Positions 28,473-37,988 of a DNA stretch of 64,000 nucleotides are shown here, piece after piece (the first letter of the stretch is position 1; each line of letters begins with the position of its first letter). A program made the translations under genes and the position numbers. Where the stretch lies: positions 31,326-95,325 of the forward strand of contig JAABTS010000001.1 in assembly GCA_011389735.1 (NCBI GenBank). The letters are read 5' to 3'. The notes under the pieces were generated by a model. It had not been told where the DNA came from. It saw only the letters and a program-made list of their open reading frames with translations, and made no database searches. This DNA comes from Desulfobacteraceae bacterium (GTDB taxonomy: Bacteria > Desulfobacterota > Desulfobacteria > Desulfobacterales > JAABTS01).

Positions 28473-31160
28473 TCAACTCTTGCTCGGGTAAACCTGCATC
28501 AGCGCAATCACCGCAGAAAACCCCAACCCTCCTACGAATCCTAAGATCAACACTATTTTGGTATAAAACGGAATAAGGTCCGCCGGTATGGACAGGTTCG
28601 GAAAAGAACTCAGAATAAAATGCACTATCACGGGAAATAGAATCATGGCGATGAAACAATTGACCGCCTGTATAATGCAATACACTTTAAGCAGTGTGAT
28701 TCCGAACTCACTTAATTTCCCTTTGATTTCCTGTTCTTCCAATGCGCGATCGATCGTTTCAAAAGCGGGCTTCTGCTTATCAATAATCTCCAGGGCGTTT
28801 GAAAAGGAGTTGGTTTTTTCGGACAGCACAAGGAATTTGGCGTTCACGACATCCGTTTGCAGTTTGTGAATATCGGATAGGAGTTGCTCCGACGTTTCCG
28901 GGTAGGAGATGGCTTCGATTTTTATGATCCGGACCGCGCATTTATCAATCAATTCATTGAGTGAACGAAGAATCCGCCGTTTCCGATCTTCTTTATACCG
29001 CTTGATTTTTACCGCCAAATCGTCTGCCGCCGCCGATGCTTCATGATATCCGGAAAAGCTTTTTTTCTCACGCAAGCTTTTGATTGTTGAAAGTTCCTGA
29101 TAAAATTCTCTTGGGGATTCAGAGGGTTTCATAACTGTATCGACGTTCCGGACAAGATCCGCCGCCTCGTCCAGTTTAATATCGAGTCTCTGAAGGGCCA
29201 GACCTAAAAGGTATGTCAATTCAGCTTGAATACTCCGGTCGTAAGGCGTGAGCGACGGGTCGAGAAGGGCGATGGTGAAGAATTCCGGATGCGCGCCGAC
29301 GAGGGTTTCCAGATCGGATTCGGCCGAATCCGTCATACCTTGTTGAAATTTAAGCCGTATTCGAAAATATTCGGCTTCGGGACAATAGCGGACGGCGCTT
29401 AACACCTTCGCCAGTTCTTTTTCAGCGGATATAAGGTCTCCGCCGAGTTCTTCGATTCTGAAAATCAACAGATGAACGAGGGCTTTTTGAAGACTGGTTT
29501 CAGCGAAAATAAGCGCTTGCCGGAAAGTTTGCAAGGCCCTTTCAATGTCGTTTTTTTCAACCAAAACCAGGCCCAGCGCACAGTGCAGCCCAAAATTATA
29601 CGGATAATGATGAATCGCCGCTTCAATCCGACTTTCAATGTCGTTTGCATCTTCGACCTTTAAGCATTCATTGGCCGGATGGTTTCCGGCGTACGAATCG
29701 CCTTTTCGAAGATCATCCCAATTGTTTTGATCCGACGACCAGACCGCCTGACAAAATCGGCGTTGAAAAACAAGGTTAATGTCGAAAAAGGCCCGATAAG
29801 CGATATTATCCAATAGATCAGAGTTTTTATGGCCGTCGGCGGAGCGGTTCAAAACGTGAAACCATAATTTATTCATTTCATCGATATCGTTTCGAGACAA
29901 TTCCTGAATGGCTGCATATGACGCTTTTTCCAGGCGTTTGGAGGGACAATCGACAGCGAAATGATCTTTTCCGCTACAAAAAAAGCATGGGGAATGTTTT
30001 CCTTTTAAAATCGCGTGCCGATAATTGAAAAGTGAGTCTTCCTTTTTGGAGGGGCTGTCTTCCGGATTTATTCGGTGATAAGTTCGACCTGCCTTCTTGT
30101 CGTTACCATAAACGAGGCGGGGAGACAAATCCCATGCCCTATCGAGGCCCGCCGCCGCTTTGGCTGAAATAAAAACGGTTTCCGGTTCCAGTGGTAATTC
30201 ACCGTTCTGATGGCTAACGAGATTGAAAGAGGCTTCGCCTTCTATTTCAGATCGGCGGAGTATTATCAACGCCAATGGAATAAAGGGGGAGTCAATCCTG
30301 CTGAGACACCGGTCGCGCAATCGTTTGAGGAAATCCTGGCCGAATTCCGCGGCATACTGCGCCCCCTGCATATCCAAACGAACAAACGGTTCTTCATCTT
30401 CTCCCTTCGCCTGACGCTTCAAAATGGAATGATGCTCAAAAAGGTCTTCGTCATTTTGTATTTCCGACCAAAGGCGCCGGAATTTATCGCATCCAAGATG
30501 AAACAAGGGCGTCAGGAGCATGAGCGCAGTGTAGTCGTTATTCGTCTCCGCAGACGGCATGCCTTCAAAAACGAGTTGATATAGAGGGATATCCGGATCA
30601 ACCGATTGGGCTCCGGGTGAAACCGAAACGGCGTTCAGTTCAAGTTCTTGAATTTGGTTTTTTATTTCGTGGTACAAAGGATCGGTAATCCAGACGCCTC
30701 CGCCGGGGGACACAACCGACAAAACGCCGATACAGAAGGATACGGCGCCGCCGACGGCTTCCTGATCTTCGACATGCACATTTCCATAATGTATGGCGAT
30801 TCTCATGCGAACATCGCTGTAACAAGGATTTTCTTCTATTGAATGATTAAACGCTTTTACCATTGAGATCCCTGATACAACGGATTTTACAGGATCGTTA
30901 AAAACAGCCAGCAAGGTTTCGCCGATAGATTCGAAAATACGTCCGTCTTCGGATGTAACCGCTTCCGTCGCGATCTTTCTGAATGTCTCCGAAAATTCGA
31001 TTCTGTTCTCGATCTTCGCTTTGGGGCGACGATTTCGGACGCCCGTCAGATCCGCCGTCAGAACAGCGGCTAATTGAAATTCAGACGGTACGGAAGATGT
31101 ATTCCCGGCGCTTCTTTTCAGATAGTATAAATCTTTAATCGAAATGGGATTGGAATTCAT
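28473..31160 (-). CDS. Pseudo-cyclase / CCHC zinc-knuckle / TPR membrane protein 1
   Basis: 895 aa, not a recognised named family. Residues about 28-200 follow the class III nucleotidyl cyclase fold (AAVLTADLTG, IFESIGETLLAVF, MRIAIHYGNV, GGAVSFCIGVLSVVSPGGGVWIT); the first metal Asp is kept, but the second (normally GD) is GE. A CX2CX4HX4C zinc knuckle (CFFCSGKDHFAVDC) lies at 392-405, then TPR-like helices (about 500-700), a coiled coil and two C-terminal membrane helices (about 815-845 and 865-890). It lies 5 bp after a paralogue with the same plan. Function unknown; probably a membrane-bound signalling scaffold. Confidence 0.75.
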   Translation of the reverse strand: MNSNPISIKDLYYLKRSAGNTSSVPSEFQLAAVLTADLTGVRNRRPKAKIENRIEFSETFRKIATEAVTSEDGRIFESIGETLLAVFNDPVKSVVSGISMVKAFNHSIEENPCYSDVRMRIAIHYGNVHVEDQEAVGGAVSFCIGVLSVVSPGGGVWITDPLYHEIKNQIQELELNAVSVSPGAQSVDPDIPLYQLVFEGMPSAETNNDYTALMLLTPLFHLGCDKFRRLWSEIQNDEDLFEHHSILKRQAKGEDEEPFVRLDMQGAQYAAEFGQDFLKRLRDRCLSRIDSPFIPLALIILRRSEIEGEASFNLVSHQNGELPLEPETVFISAKAAAGLDRAWDLSPRLVYGNDKKAGRTYHRINPEDSPSKKEDSLFNYRHAILKGKHSPCFFCSGKDHFAVDCPSKRLEKASYAAIQELSRNDIDEMNKLWFHVLNRSADGHKNSDLLDNIAYRAFFDINLVFQRRFCQAVWSSDQNNWDDLRKGDSYAGNHPANECLKVEDANDIESRIEAAIHHYPYNFGLHCALGLVLVEKNDIERALQTFRQALIFAETSLQKALVHLLIFRIEELGGDLISAEKELAKVLSAVRYCPEAEYFRIRLKFQQGMTDSAESDLETLVGAHPEFFTIALLDPSLTPYDRSIQAELTYLLGLALQRLDIKLDEAADLVRNVDTVMKPSESPREFYQELSTIKSLREKKSFSGYHEASAAADDLAVKIKRYKEDRKRRILRSLNELIDKCAVRIIKIEAISYPETSEQLLSDIHKLQTDVVNAKFLVLSEKTNSFSNALEIIDKQKPAFETIDRALEEQEIKGKLSEFGITLLKVYCIIQAVNCFIAMILFPVIVHFILSSFPNLSIPADLIPFYTKIVLILGFVGGLGFSAVIALMQVYPSKS

Positions 31161-31165
31161 ATTGA

Positions 31166-33808
31166 CTATTCGGAATAAATACGGTTTACGGCCATCACAA
31201 CGGCCAGAAGGGTTCCGAAAACGCTCCCGATAAGTATCAAACCGCCAATGTATGCGCTGAGTTCCGAATATACGGATGTCAAACGGAGTTCCAGAAAATT
31301 GACGACAATCAAATGGGTGACGAGAGGAAAGAGCAGCAGGCCGATGATAAGGTTGATTCCTTGAGTGACCAAAAAGATCCTCCCAAAAACCGACAAGAAT
31401 TTTTTAAATTCGATGATTGCTTTTAATCGTTTAATCTTGGGATCGATTTGTGAAATCCGGTCTTCCAATTCGTTTGCATCCTCCAGAGCGTTGCCGAATT
31501 CTTTTGGATTTTCAAAAAATATGCCGTTTTCTATTCGTTCCGTTTCTTTTAAAATTGAAATGCATTGGTTTGCGACAGTATTTTTTTGTGTCGATTCGGG
31601 AAACGGTTCGATTTCGGAGAATCGGCTGTTAACGAGTTCTTTCACGTTATCCAGGGCGTCCAGGGATAGGCGTTTTTGTTGTTGAACAATGCGTTTCCCT
31701 CTGGAAATAACGATGTGGGAAAACCGGACCACGTCGAGCCATCCGAAATAACTGTTTAATTTTCTATTTTTCTCGATTAATTCCATCATGGAATAAAATT
31801 CTTTTAACAGTTTGTCGTCTTTACCGAACAAGGATTCCAACCGGCGGATCTGCTTTTCGACTTCGCCTCGCACCGTTTCAGCTTCATCCCTGGTCGAGGT
31901 TATCATGTTTTCAAGTTCCTGTGAAACCGCTTTTCGATAGCCGGCGAGATCCGGATCGATAAGAGTTTGAACGAAATATCGACGGTTTTCCCGAACGAGC
32001 CGCATTATTTTTTGAAGCGCGCTGTCTGAATTATCGGAAAGCAGCTCAAGTCTGGCGCTAAGATAGAGCATATCATGACAATTCGGATCCAGAAGGCGAA
32101 TTTGAGAAAGCTGTTTTCCCGCCTCAATGAAATTTTCACTCAGCAGATACAATCGATAGCTTAAAAACAGCGCATGTATCTTTTGAGTCGTGGTATGGGC
32201 GTAAAAAAGCGCCAGGGAAAAGAAGTAATCGGCTGACTTTGTATCTTGCTTTTCGATATTTACGATTCCGAAAGCGGCGTATACCCGATAATCCGTCGGG
32301 AAATCCTTTAAACAGGAGTCCAGAATGGCGACGGCGCGATCCAGTTTTGAGGTTCGTATGCAATCCAGGGCGAGCCACAATCGGCCTCCATTCCGGTTTC
32401 GCGTTCCAGATCCCATCTCCGTCCAGGAACCGCCATCGGATTCCCAAACCATTTTTAAATACCTGATTTGAAAAATGGATGTCAACTCATAAACACATTC
32501 CATCGCCTCGGGAATCGATGACGCAGAAGGATTTTCCGAATTGCCGGGAGTCGTAAAATAGTCCAGAAACAGGCGGTTGATTTGGGGCGCGGGCATGTAT
32601 CCGAGCTTTTCAAATATCCGTCCATCCGTATATTCAAGCATTTTCGAAGGACATGAGACCGCGTCGTGATCTTTTCGGCCGCAATAAAAACAAGGGTCGG
32701 ATTCGCCCGGCATTAGGAAATCATGATACCGGAACAAAAGTGGAGAATTGGTTTGATCCGCCGTTCGGGATGCAACGCGATACAACTGTGCGGCTTTATT
32801 TCCGTCAAACGGCGGGCTGGTGGGAATATCCAGGTTGTCAGGCGTTGATCGCAACGCACCGAAGGTGATATGGATACATCCGGGTTCGATATCGGAAAAA
32901 TCGAAAGAAACCTTTGGAGCGGAGGGATTCTCCGTTCGATAAGCGTCTTCAAAATCAATGACGGCCTGAACCGGAAGAATCGCCGTTTCTGTTTGACTGT
33001 ATTGTCTTTTTAATTCCGAAAGCTTGTTTCGAGCCGATTCAACGGCCGTTTCCACGTCTTCAAAGAAAAAAGCGGTTTCAATCTCTGAAATCCGCTTTTT
33101 GATTTTTTCGCCTTTCGTCCAGTGTTCTTCCTCGCCGATAACGCTTTCCCATGCGCTGATAAACGCCGGATCAGGAAAATTGGCGAACCGTCTGAGCAGC
33201 AAAAGAAATCCGCCGGCCTCAGAGAGATCCCTTTTTCCGTTCGAATCCGCCACATACAAGATCCGCTCCTCACGGGCCGCCTCGCTTTCAGGCGAGGGTA
33301 ATCGTCTCATCCCATAAACAGGCGTTTTTTCTGGAACCGCTGAGTTTGTGAGGCAAATTTCGTTTTCCGGCAAGTGGGGCAGGAGTTCCATCATAAGCTG
33401 GACTGCGTCGCCGAACAGGCGCTTTTCCTCGATAATCGTTTCTCCGCGGTGCAGCAGAAGTTTGATCGTAAAATGGCGATCCCCGGATTCGTTTTCAGTT
33501 CGAATTCGATCTAAAACAGCTTTAGCGGTCTCATAGGCGTCGCTGGAATCGGAAAAACATGTCCACACCGCATCGTCCAGCATAATGGGAGAGAAATCCG
33601 CGCCTTCGGATATGATTGGAAGGACCAGTTTCCTGAACGCTTTTAAACGTTCGAATCCTTTTTTGTCTCCATGAAGTTTATAATACTGCAGGGTGTCCGA
33701 CAACACGGCGGCAAGAACCGTCCATTCCGTATCCAAAGAGCTGCTGTCGGATTGCGCGGTCGGAGCGGAAATCTTATATACATTCTGAACAGATATTGAA
33801 GGCTTCAT
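31166..33808 (-). CDS. Pseudo-cyclase / CCHC zinc-knuckle / TPR membrane protein 2
   Basis: 880 aa, paralogue of the downstream gene. The N-terminal cyclase-like region is more degenerate: the first metal Asp is Val (LAAVLSDT), while the second position keeps Asp (LDDAVWTCF). A zinc knuckle CFYCGRKDHDAVSC (CX2CX4HX4C) is at 373-386, followed by TPR-like helices, coiled coil, and two C-terminal membrane helices. The two genes are 5 bp apart and certainly co-transcribed, which suggests a heteromeric complex. Substrate or signal unknown. Confidence 0.75.
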   Translation of the reverse strand: MKPSISVQNVYKISAPTAQSDSSSLDTEWTVLAAVLSDTLQYYKLHGDKKGFERLKAFRKLVLPIISEGADFSPIMLDDAVWTCFSDSSDAYETAKAVLDRIRTENESGDRHFTIKLLLHRGETIIEEKRLFGDAVQLMMELLPHLPENEICLTNSAVPEKTPVYGMRRLPSPESEAAREERILYVADSNGKRDLSEAGGFLLLLRRFANFPDPAFISAWESVIGEEEHWTKGEKIKKRISEIETAFFFEDVETAVESARNKLSELKRQYSQTETAILPVQAVIDFEDAYRTENPSAPKVSFDFSDIEPGCIHITFGALRSTPDNLDIPTSPPFDGNKAAQLYRVASRTADQTNSPLLFRYHDFLMPGESDPCFYCGRKDHDAVSCPSKMLEYTDGRIFEKLGYMPAPQINRLFLDYFTTPGNSENPSASSIPEAMECVYELTSIFQIRYLKMVWESDGGSWTEMGSGTRNRNGGRLWLALDCIRTSKLDRAVAILDSCLKDFPTDYRVYAAFGIVNIEKQDTKSADYFFSLALFYAHTTTQKIHALFLSYRLYLLSENFIEAGKQLSQIRLLDPNCHDMLYLSARLELLSDNSDSALQKIMRLVRENRRYFVQTLIDPDLAGYRKAVSQELENMITSTRDEAETVRGEVEKQIRRLESLFGKDDKLLKEFYSMMELIEKNRKLNSYFGWLDVVRFSHIVISRGKRIVQQQKRLSLDALDNVKELVNSRFSEIEPFPESTQKNTVANQCISILKETERIENGIFFENPKEFGNALEDANELEDRISQIDPKIKRLKAIIEFKKFLSVFGRIFLVTQGINLIIGLLLFPLVTHLIVVNFLELRLTSVYSELSAYIGGLILIGSVFGTLLAVVMAVNRIYSE

Positions 33809-33958
33809 TGCATTTGTTATATCGGCACAATATCGATATAACTTGAGCTGAAAATGAGGCGGGTGGAGAAGCGGACTGTATATTTATGGAAATCGAATTC
33901 GCAAACTTTTTGGGCGACTTTGATTAAAGGATATAATCAGCAAAGGATGGTTTTGAGA

Positions 33959-34801
33959 TCATTGACCGGTTCCTTGAAAAAGACGCTTTTGAACTTTCAG
34001 ATCCCATTTTGAATTGTCAGGCAGCCCGTGGTCTTTTTTGAAACTCATTAACGCCGCTTTAGAACGTCGGTCCCAGTCGCCGTGGATTTCTCTTGTATAA
34101 TATCCCAGACGGGACAACCGGTTTTGTATGATTTTGGCGCCCGGCTGGGATTCGGGTTGCAGCAAAACGACCCCGTTTGACAGCGGACCTTGAGTAATAT
34201 CCGCTTCATAGACCGAATTTTCGGTTTCCGGAGATCCCGGGGGCAGAGCCGAATCTTCGGATTTTTGCTTTCGGAGGACTTTGTCATTAAGCAGGTCTTG
34301 AACCTTTTCATCCATCCGCAAAGAAAAGGCGCAGCTCGATAACACACCGTGATCTTTAGTAGACACCAGTTTTAAAATGACGTGAAGCGCCGATTCGGAC
34401 TCCGAGTATGTCCCCGTCAGAACGGCCTGGGCTTCATATCCCAGGGAAATTTTGCCGGTGTTTCTTGAAAGCGCCATTTCCCCGACTTTCTTTTTCATAT
34501 GGATAGTGTCTTTCCGGAGTTTCATTTCGATAATTTTATATCCATATTGTGAAAGACGGGACGCCGCCTGTTCAGCGAAAAGTCTTCCGAAAGGCGAGAC
34601 TGATTCGAGATCGTCCAAATTGACAAGGCTTGAAAAAAGTATAGGCTTTGTCTTGTTCAGACGAAGGATCAAATTTTCTTCCAATAAATCCGCCGCGTCA
34701 TAAGCTATTGATTCCAGACAGCTCATATTGACGGTTTTGGCGGCGACAAGTCCGGTCCCAAAGGCGCTAAGAACAAAAAATGTAAAAACCAACCGTTTCA
34801 T
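33959..34801 (-). CDS. FlgO-family protein with peptidoglycan-binding domain
   Basis: 280 aa. Signal peptide (MKRLVFTFFVLSAFGTGLVAA), then a FlgO-type domain (LFAEQAASRLSQYGYKIIEMKLR, AVLTGTY) and a C-terminal PG_binding_1-like helical domain (IIQNRLSRLGYYTREIHGDWDRRSKAALMSF region). FlgO is an outer-membrane flagellar accessory protein in Vibrio; this version would contact peptidoglycan. It is related to the protein at 35874-36458. Repeat A/B lies upstream. Confidence 0.75.
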   Translation of the reverse strand: MKRLVFTFFVLSAFGTGLVAAKTVNMSCLESIAYDAADLLEENLILRLNKTKPILFSSLVNLDDLESVSPFGRLFAEQAASRLSQYGYKIIEMKLRKDTIHMKKKVGEMALSRNTGKISLGYEAQAVLTGTYSESESALHVILKLVSTKDHGVLSSCAFSLRMDEKVQDLLNDKVLRKQKSEDSALPPGSPETENSVYEADITQGPLSNGVVLLQPESQPGAKIIQNRLSRLGYYTREIHGDWDRRSKAALMSFKKDHGLPDNSKWDLKVQKRLFQGTGQ

Positions 34802-34840
34802 GAATCATTTCCGTGTGATGAATTTTATAAGTATCCGGTG

Positions 34841-35022
34841 TTATAGTTTTTCAGATAATTAACGGCATCCTTCATTTCTTGTTTACAGTTTCATCAAAAT
34901 CGGGATCGGGATCGGGATCGGGATCGGGATCGAAACAATTCGATACCGATACCGATTTGGGAAGTGTAAACTATTTATCAGCATTTATGAAAGATGCCCA
35001 ATCAACTTCTGAAAACCTGTAG
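34841..35022. repeat. Palindromic repeat A, copy 10, interrupted by repeat B
   Basis: Left arm TTATAGTTTTTCAGATAATTAAC and right arm ATCAACTTCTGAAAACCTGTAG are separated by repeat B copy 2; the core of A is lost. Confidence 0.7.
34864..34998. mobile_element. Hexamer-bearing MITE (repeat B), copy 2
   Basis: Opposite orientation to copy 1: GGCATCCTTCATTTCTTG ... CATTTATGAAAGATGCC, with five GGGATC units. Flanking 8-mers TAATTAAC and CAATCAAC agree at six of eight positions, a decayed target duplication. Confidence 0.85.
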
Positions 35023-35093
35023 TACAAAAGAGATCAAGAAATCTGAAACCATATTTCGATTATATAAAGAACGGATCAGGATCGATCCGATAT

Positions 35094-35831
35094 TTATTCA
35101 GATACAATCGTGTACGTCGTATCGATTCCCTTTTTTAAAACGCCGGCCGGTGTTTTCCGGTAATGCCGCCATTCACTTTCCGAAATGTAATAAATGTATG
35201 ATTTTCGCATAACAAAGACGTCGTTACGGCTTAAAGACGTGGTGATCAATATCTCGGTTTCAGGGATGTCTTGCGAAAACATGCCTGCTTCCACGTTTAT
35301 TCTTGAATTCATGATATCATTCTCGATTTTGTCGATCTGATTGTCCGGACCGAACAGATCAATGTCTTCACGAACGAAAACGCCCGGCCCAAGCGAGGAG
35401 TATACCCCGGAGGACGTCTTTTGGATACTTCGGTCATGGCGCACCAACTGGATATCGACATCGAGCAGGAGCGAGTTCGAAGCGTCTTTTGAAATCAAGA
35501 AGGCGTTTTCCACAAGTGCGGTGATCAATAATTCCCGAAACGCTTTTTCGAACGGCGTCACACCTGACGGAACAACGAATACAGGATCTGTAAAATCGGC
35601 GCTTTCGTACGCGATACGGTTCTTGATTTGTTCGGCCACGTCATGCGCCAGTGTTTTCCAATGGTGGACCGCCTGCATGGTCTGCTGAGTGTTCAGCCTA
35701 TAGGCCGAAGGAACGGGGACCTGGGACGCCGCCGGCGCAATTACGGAGCGCCGTGGACAATCACAACATCCGCTTGCTGAAACCACAAGAAGGAGAACCA
35801 ACGCCAAAACCGGTAAATGTCGTTTTATCAT
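35094..35831 (-). CDS. Lipoprotein of unknown function in FlgO cluster
   Basis: Signal peptide with lipobox (SASGC, MIKRHLPVLALVLLLVVSASGCC). The rest (about 225 aa) shows no recognisable motif beyond an alternating helix/strand region with TPFEKAFRELLITALVENAF, reminiscent of other envelope accessory proteins. Internal ATG at 35831 preferred because the track start (GTG ATG) lies only 3 codons upstream and either gives the same signal. Lies 30 bp after the FlgO-like gene, so co-transcribed with it. Confidence 0.65.
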   Translation of the reverse strand: MIKRHLPVLALVLLLVVSASGCCDCPRRSVIAPAASQVPVPSAYRLNTQQTMQAVHHWKTLAHDVAEQIKNRIAYESADFTDPVFVVPSGVTPFEKAFRELLITALVENAFLISKDASNSLLLDVDIQLVRHDRSIQKTSSGVYSSLGPGVFVREDIDLFGPDNQIDKIENDIMNSRINVEAGMFSQDIPETEILITTSLSRNDVFVMRKSYIYYISESEWRHYRKTPAGVLKKGIDTTYTIVSE

Positions 35832-35873
35832 TTTTCCCATCACACTTGTTTGACAAAGATTTTAAACAGATCC

Positions 35874-36458
35874 TCAATTGATGAGGGATTTCGTAATTGC
35901 AAACCGGGCGATTTCATATTCCTGGCCGGCGATAATGCCGTTGTCTTCGGTAAGAACGATCCGGGCGGATAAAAATACGGAATCTTCGGTGATTGCATAG
36001 GTTCCCACCAGAACCGCGTATGCGTCGTTGGTGGAGGCGATATCCCGGATTTCCCTGGATAACAAAAATTCGCCGGCTTTCCGTTTTACAAAAACAGACT
36101 CCCGCCTCAATTTCAATTCAATGAATTTATATCCATGCTGAACCAGCCGGGTAGAAATTTGTTCCGAAACAATCCTGCCCAGCGTATTGGATTGCGTCAG
36201 GTCGTTTATATTCACAAAGCTGGCGGCGATCATGTAGCGATTCATCAAGACCCCCCTGTTTTTCAGCAATTCCGCAATTTTATCGGCCACAGTGTAATTT
36301 GCTTCCAGTATATTCGTAAACGGGCCAAAAGCATCCAAACATTCGCCGGCTTCGGGAATTTGCCTTAATGTTCCGCCGTGTGGCCAGCATCCCATGATGC
36401 ATAAAAATAGCACAGTGACCAAAATAATTCTCGGAATATCGTATCGTTTAATTTGCAT
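35874..36458 (-). CDS. FlgO-family lipoprotein
   Basis: 194 aa. Lipobox CIMGC near residue 23, then a FlgO-type domain: IVSEQISTRLVQHGYKFIELKLR and AVLVGTYAITEDSVF align closely with the 33959 protein, minus its peptidoglycan domain. Probably attached to the outer membrane. The start overlaps the upstream lipoprotein gene by 11 bp, indicating translational coupling. Confidence 0.75.
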   Translation of the reverse strand: MQIKRYDIPRIILVTVLFLCIMGCWPHGGTLRQIPEAGECLDAFGPFTNILEANYTVADKIAELLKNRGVLMNRYMIAASFVNINDLTQSNTLGRIVSEQISTRLVQHGYKFIELKLRRESVFVKRKAGEFLLSREIRDIASTNDAYAVLVGTYAITEDSVFLSARIVLTEDNGIIAGQEYEIARFAITKSLIN

Positions 36459-37086
36459 AAGAATAATTTGCGGGTTTCCGGATCATATTCCGTTCGAGTT
36501 CGTCCCAAAGCTTTTTTGATGCTCCGCGAAAAAGTTCGTTGGTTCGTGAAGCCCGCCGGCCTTGTGATTCAAACAAAAAGTAATCCTTATAATGTGACGG
36601 TCTGCTGATTTCCACAACCGCAGCTCGCCAGATTACCAACGGACGGCCGTCAACGATGTTGAAGACGTTCACTTCAATATCGACTCTGGAGGGCTGTAGC
36701 GTACTTCCGTCATAATAATAGGATAATCGCCCGGACACAATCATATTGCCGGAATAATGGGAATCAGGTTCTGAATAAGATTCCTCCGGAATGTCCGTAT
36801 GCGCTTCGTCGAAAACGACGGTTTGGAAGATCCCGCGGCTTAAAGACTCGTGGTAAAAAGCTCTGGCCGCTTTCAGCCCCATTCCTGACGCTTCTTCGGG
36901 AGCCGTGAAACTCATTATGCATATCGCACCCCGTTTCCCATAATATGAAAGCTCAGGCCGGACGAGCCATGTCAATGCGCGGCCTGAAGCATCGTCGCCC
37001 TGAAAAGGGGCGCAACCCGTTAGAAACATGCCCGCCAGGGCGCAGACGGATAAACAGGTGATGAAAGATCGGTGTTTGAATGTCAT
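36448..37086 (-). CDS. Lipoprotein of unknown function
   Basis: About 212 aa after choosing the ATG at 37086 (the track's first codon is TTG). Signal with lipobox FLTGC. The mature part contains beta-rich segments (DSHYSGNMIVSGRLSYYYDG, RVDIEVNVFNIVDGRPLVIW), as in lipoproteins that compute an outer-membrane export or assembly value (TolB-N/LpoB-like). First gene of a four-gene minus-strand envelope cluster with FlgO relatives. Confidence 0.65.
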   Translation of the reverse strand: MTFKHRSFITCLSVCALAGMFLTGCAPFQGDDASGRALTWLVRPELSYYGKRGAICIMSFTAPEEASGMGLKAARAFYHESLSRGIFQTVVFDEAHTDIPEESYSEPDSHYSGNMIVSGRLSYYYDGSTLQPSRVDIEVNVFNIVDGRPLVIWRAAVVEISRPSHYKDYFLFESQGRRASRTNELFRGASKKLWDELERNMIRKPANYSYAN

Positions 37087-37299
37087 AGGCGTCAAGTATA
37101 CAAAAAACGTGCCATTTCAGTATAGGGTTTTCATCGCCACAATGTGCGAAAACCCCCAGGAACCGGATGGTGCAAATTTATTCATCGCGTTGATTTTGTT
37201 TTCAAGATGGTTTCATCGGGGGACGGCGGTTCTGAATTGAAAAAAAATTGCCTCTTTAATAAGGAACCGGGGAATATTTTTCCTTGTTATCCGAATCTT

Positions 37300-37505
37300 A
37301 TAGTCTTCCAGAAATTAAAATTCACTGAATTGTCGGGCATCCTTCATCTGTCAGTTTACACTTTGAAATCGGGATCGCTATCGGGATCGCTATCGCTATC
37401 GAGAGCGAATTGTTTCGATCCCGATCCCGATCCCGACTTGGAAAATGTCAACCACTTTCCTGGGTTTATGAAGGATGCCAATTGTCGGTCTGGGATATGC
37501 GAACA
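37300..37505. repeat. Palindromic repeat A, copy 11, split by repeat B
   Basis: Left arm TATAGTCTTCCAGAAATTAAAATTCAC ... AATTGTCG, interrupted by repeat B copy 3, then GTCGGTCTGGGATATGCG continues the A core. Confidence 0.75.
37336..37479. mobile_element. Hexamer-bearing MITE (repeat B), copy 3
   Basis: GGCATCCTTCAT ... ATGAAGGATGCC, with mixed hexamers and three GATCCC units. Flanked by a perfect 8-bp target duplication AATTGTCG (37328-37335 and 37480-37487) made from repeat A sequence. Confidence 0.93.
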
Positions 37506-37548
37506 GGAGGGTTTAGTGCAAAATCCACCACTAAATATACGAAAAATG

Positions 37549-37695
37549 GGCATCTTTCATAAATGCTGATAAATAGTTTACACTTCCCAAATCGGCATCG
37601 GTATCGGTATCGAATTATTTCGATTTCGATCCCGATCCCGATCCCGATCCCGATCCCGATTTTGATGAAACTGTAAACAAGAAATGAAGGATGCC
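37549..37695. mobile_element. Hexamer-bearing MITE (repeat B), copy 4
   Basis: GGCATCTTTCAT ... ATGAAGGATGCC with five GATCCC units. Perfect 8-bp target duplication GAAAAATG (37541-37548 and 37696-37703). Confidence 0.93.
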
Positions 37696-37760
37696 GAAAA
37701 ATGTTATGAAATTGTTTTCGTGTTCTTTCGTGTATTTCGTGGTTCCTTTTAATTTGGCCG

Positions 37761-37830
37761 AAATTAGAACCAGGCCCCAAACATTATTATTCCGGGCCCC
37801 CCGCTGTGCACAATTTAACTTCTAAAATCC
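37761..37830. repeat. Palindromic repeat A, copy 12 (right half)
   Basis: TTCCGGGCCCCCCGCTGTGC ... AATTTAACTTCTAAAATCC, right arm. Confidence 0.55.
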
Positions 37831-37988
37831 AAAAAAAAATGCTGTTGAAAAAAATTCGTTTTGATATTTGATCATTTCATTGAAATGTGCCATTATATAG
37901 CCTCTGTTGTCGAAATAGAGCTTATGCGGCGTCAGAGGCGTATGGTTTTACATCGATAATTTTGCCGGTAATCGATCAGGAGGAGAAA

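Larger units (their letters stand above)
37087..37988. other. Gene-free region of nested repeats
   Basis: About 900 bp with no credible gene. It holds the arms of two repeat A copies and two repeat B copies (listed separately). The hypothetical ORFs here read through the hexamer arrays. Confidence 0.75.

Noticed and set aside
37466-37780. 104-aa ORF with GIGIGIGIE runs
   Set aside because: Translation of repeat B hexamers.
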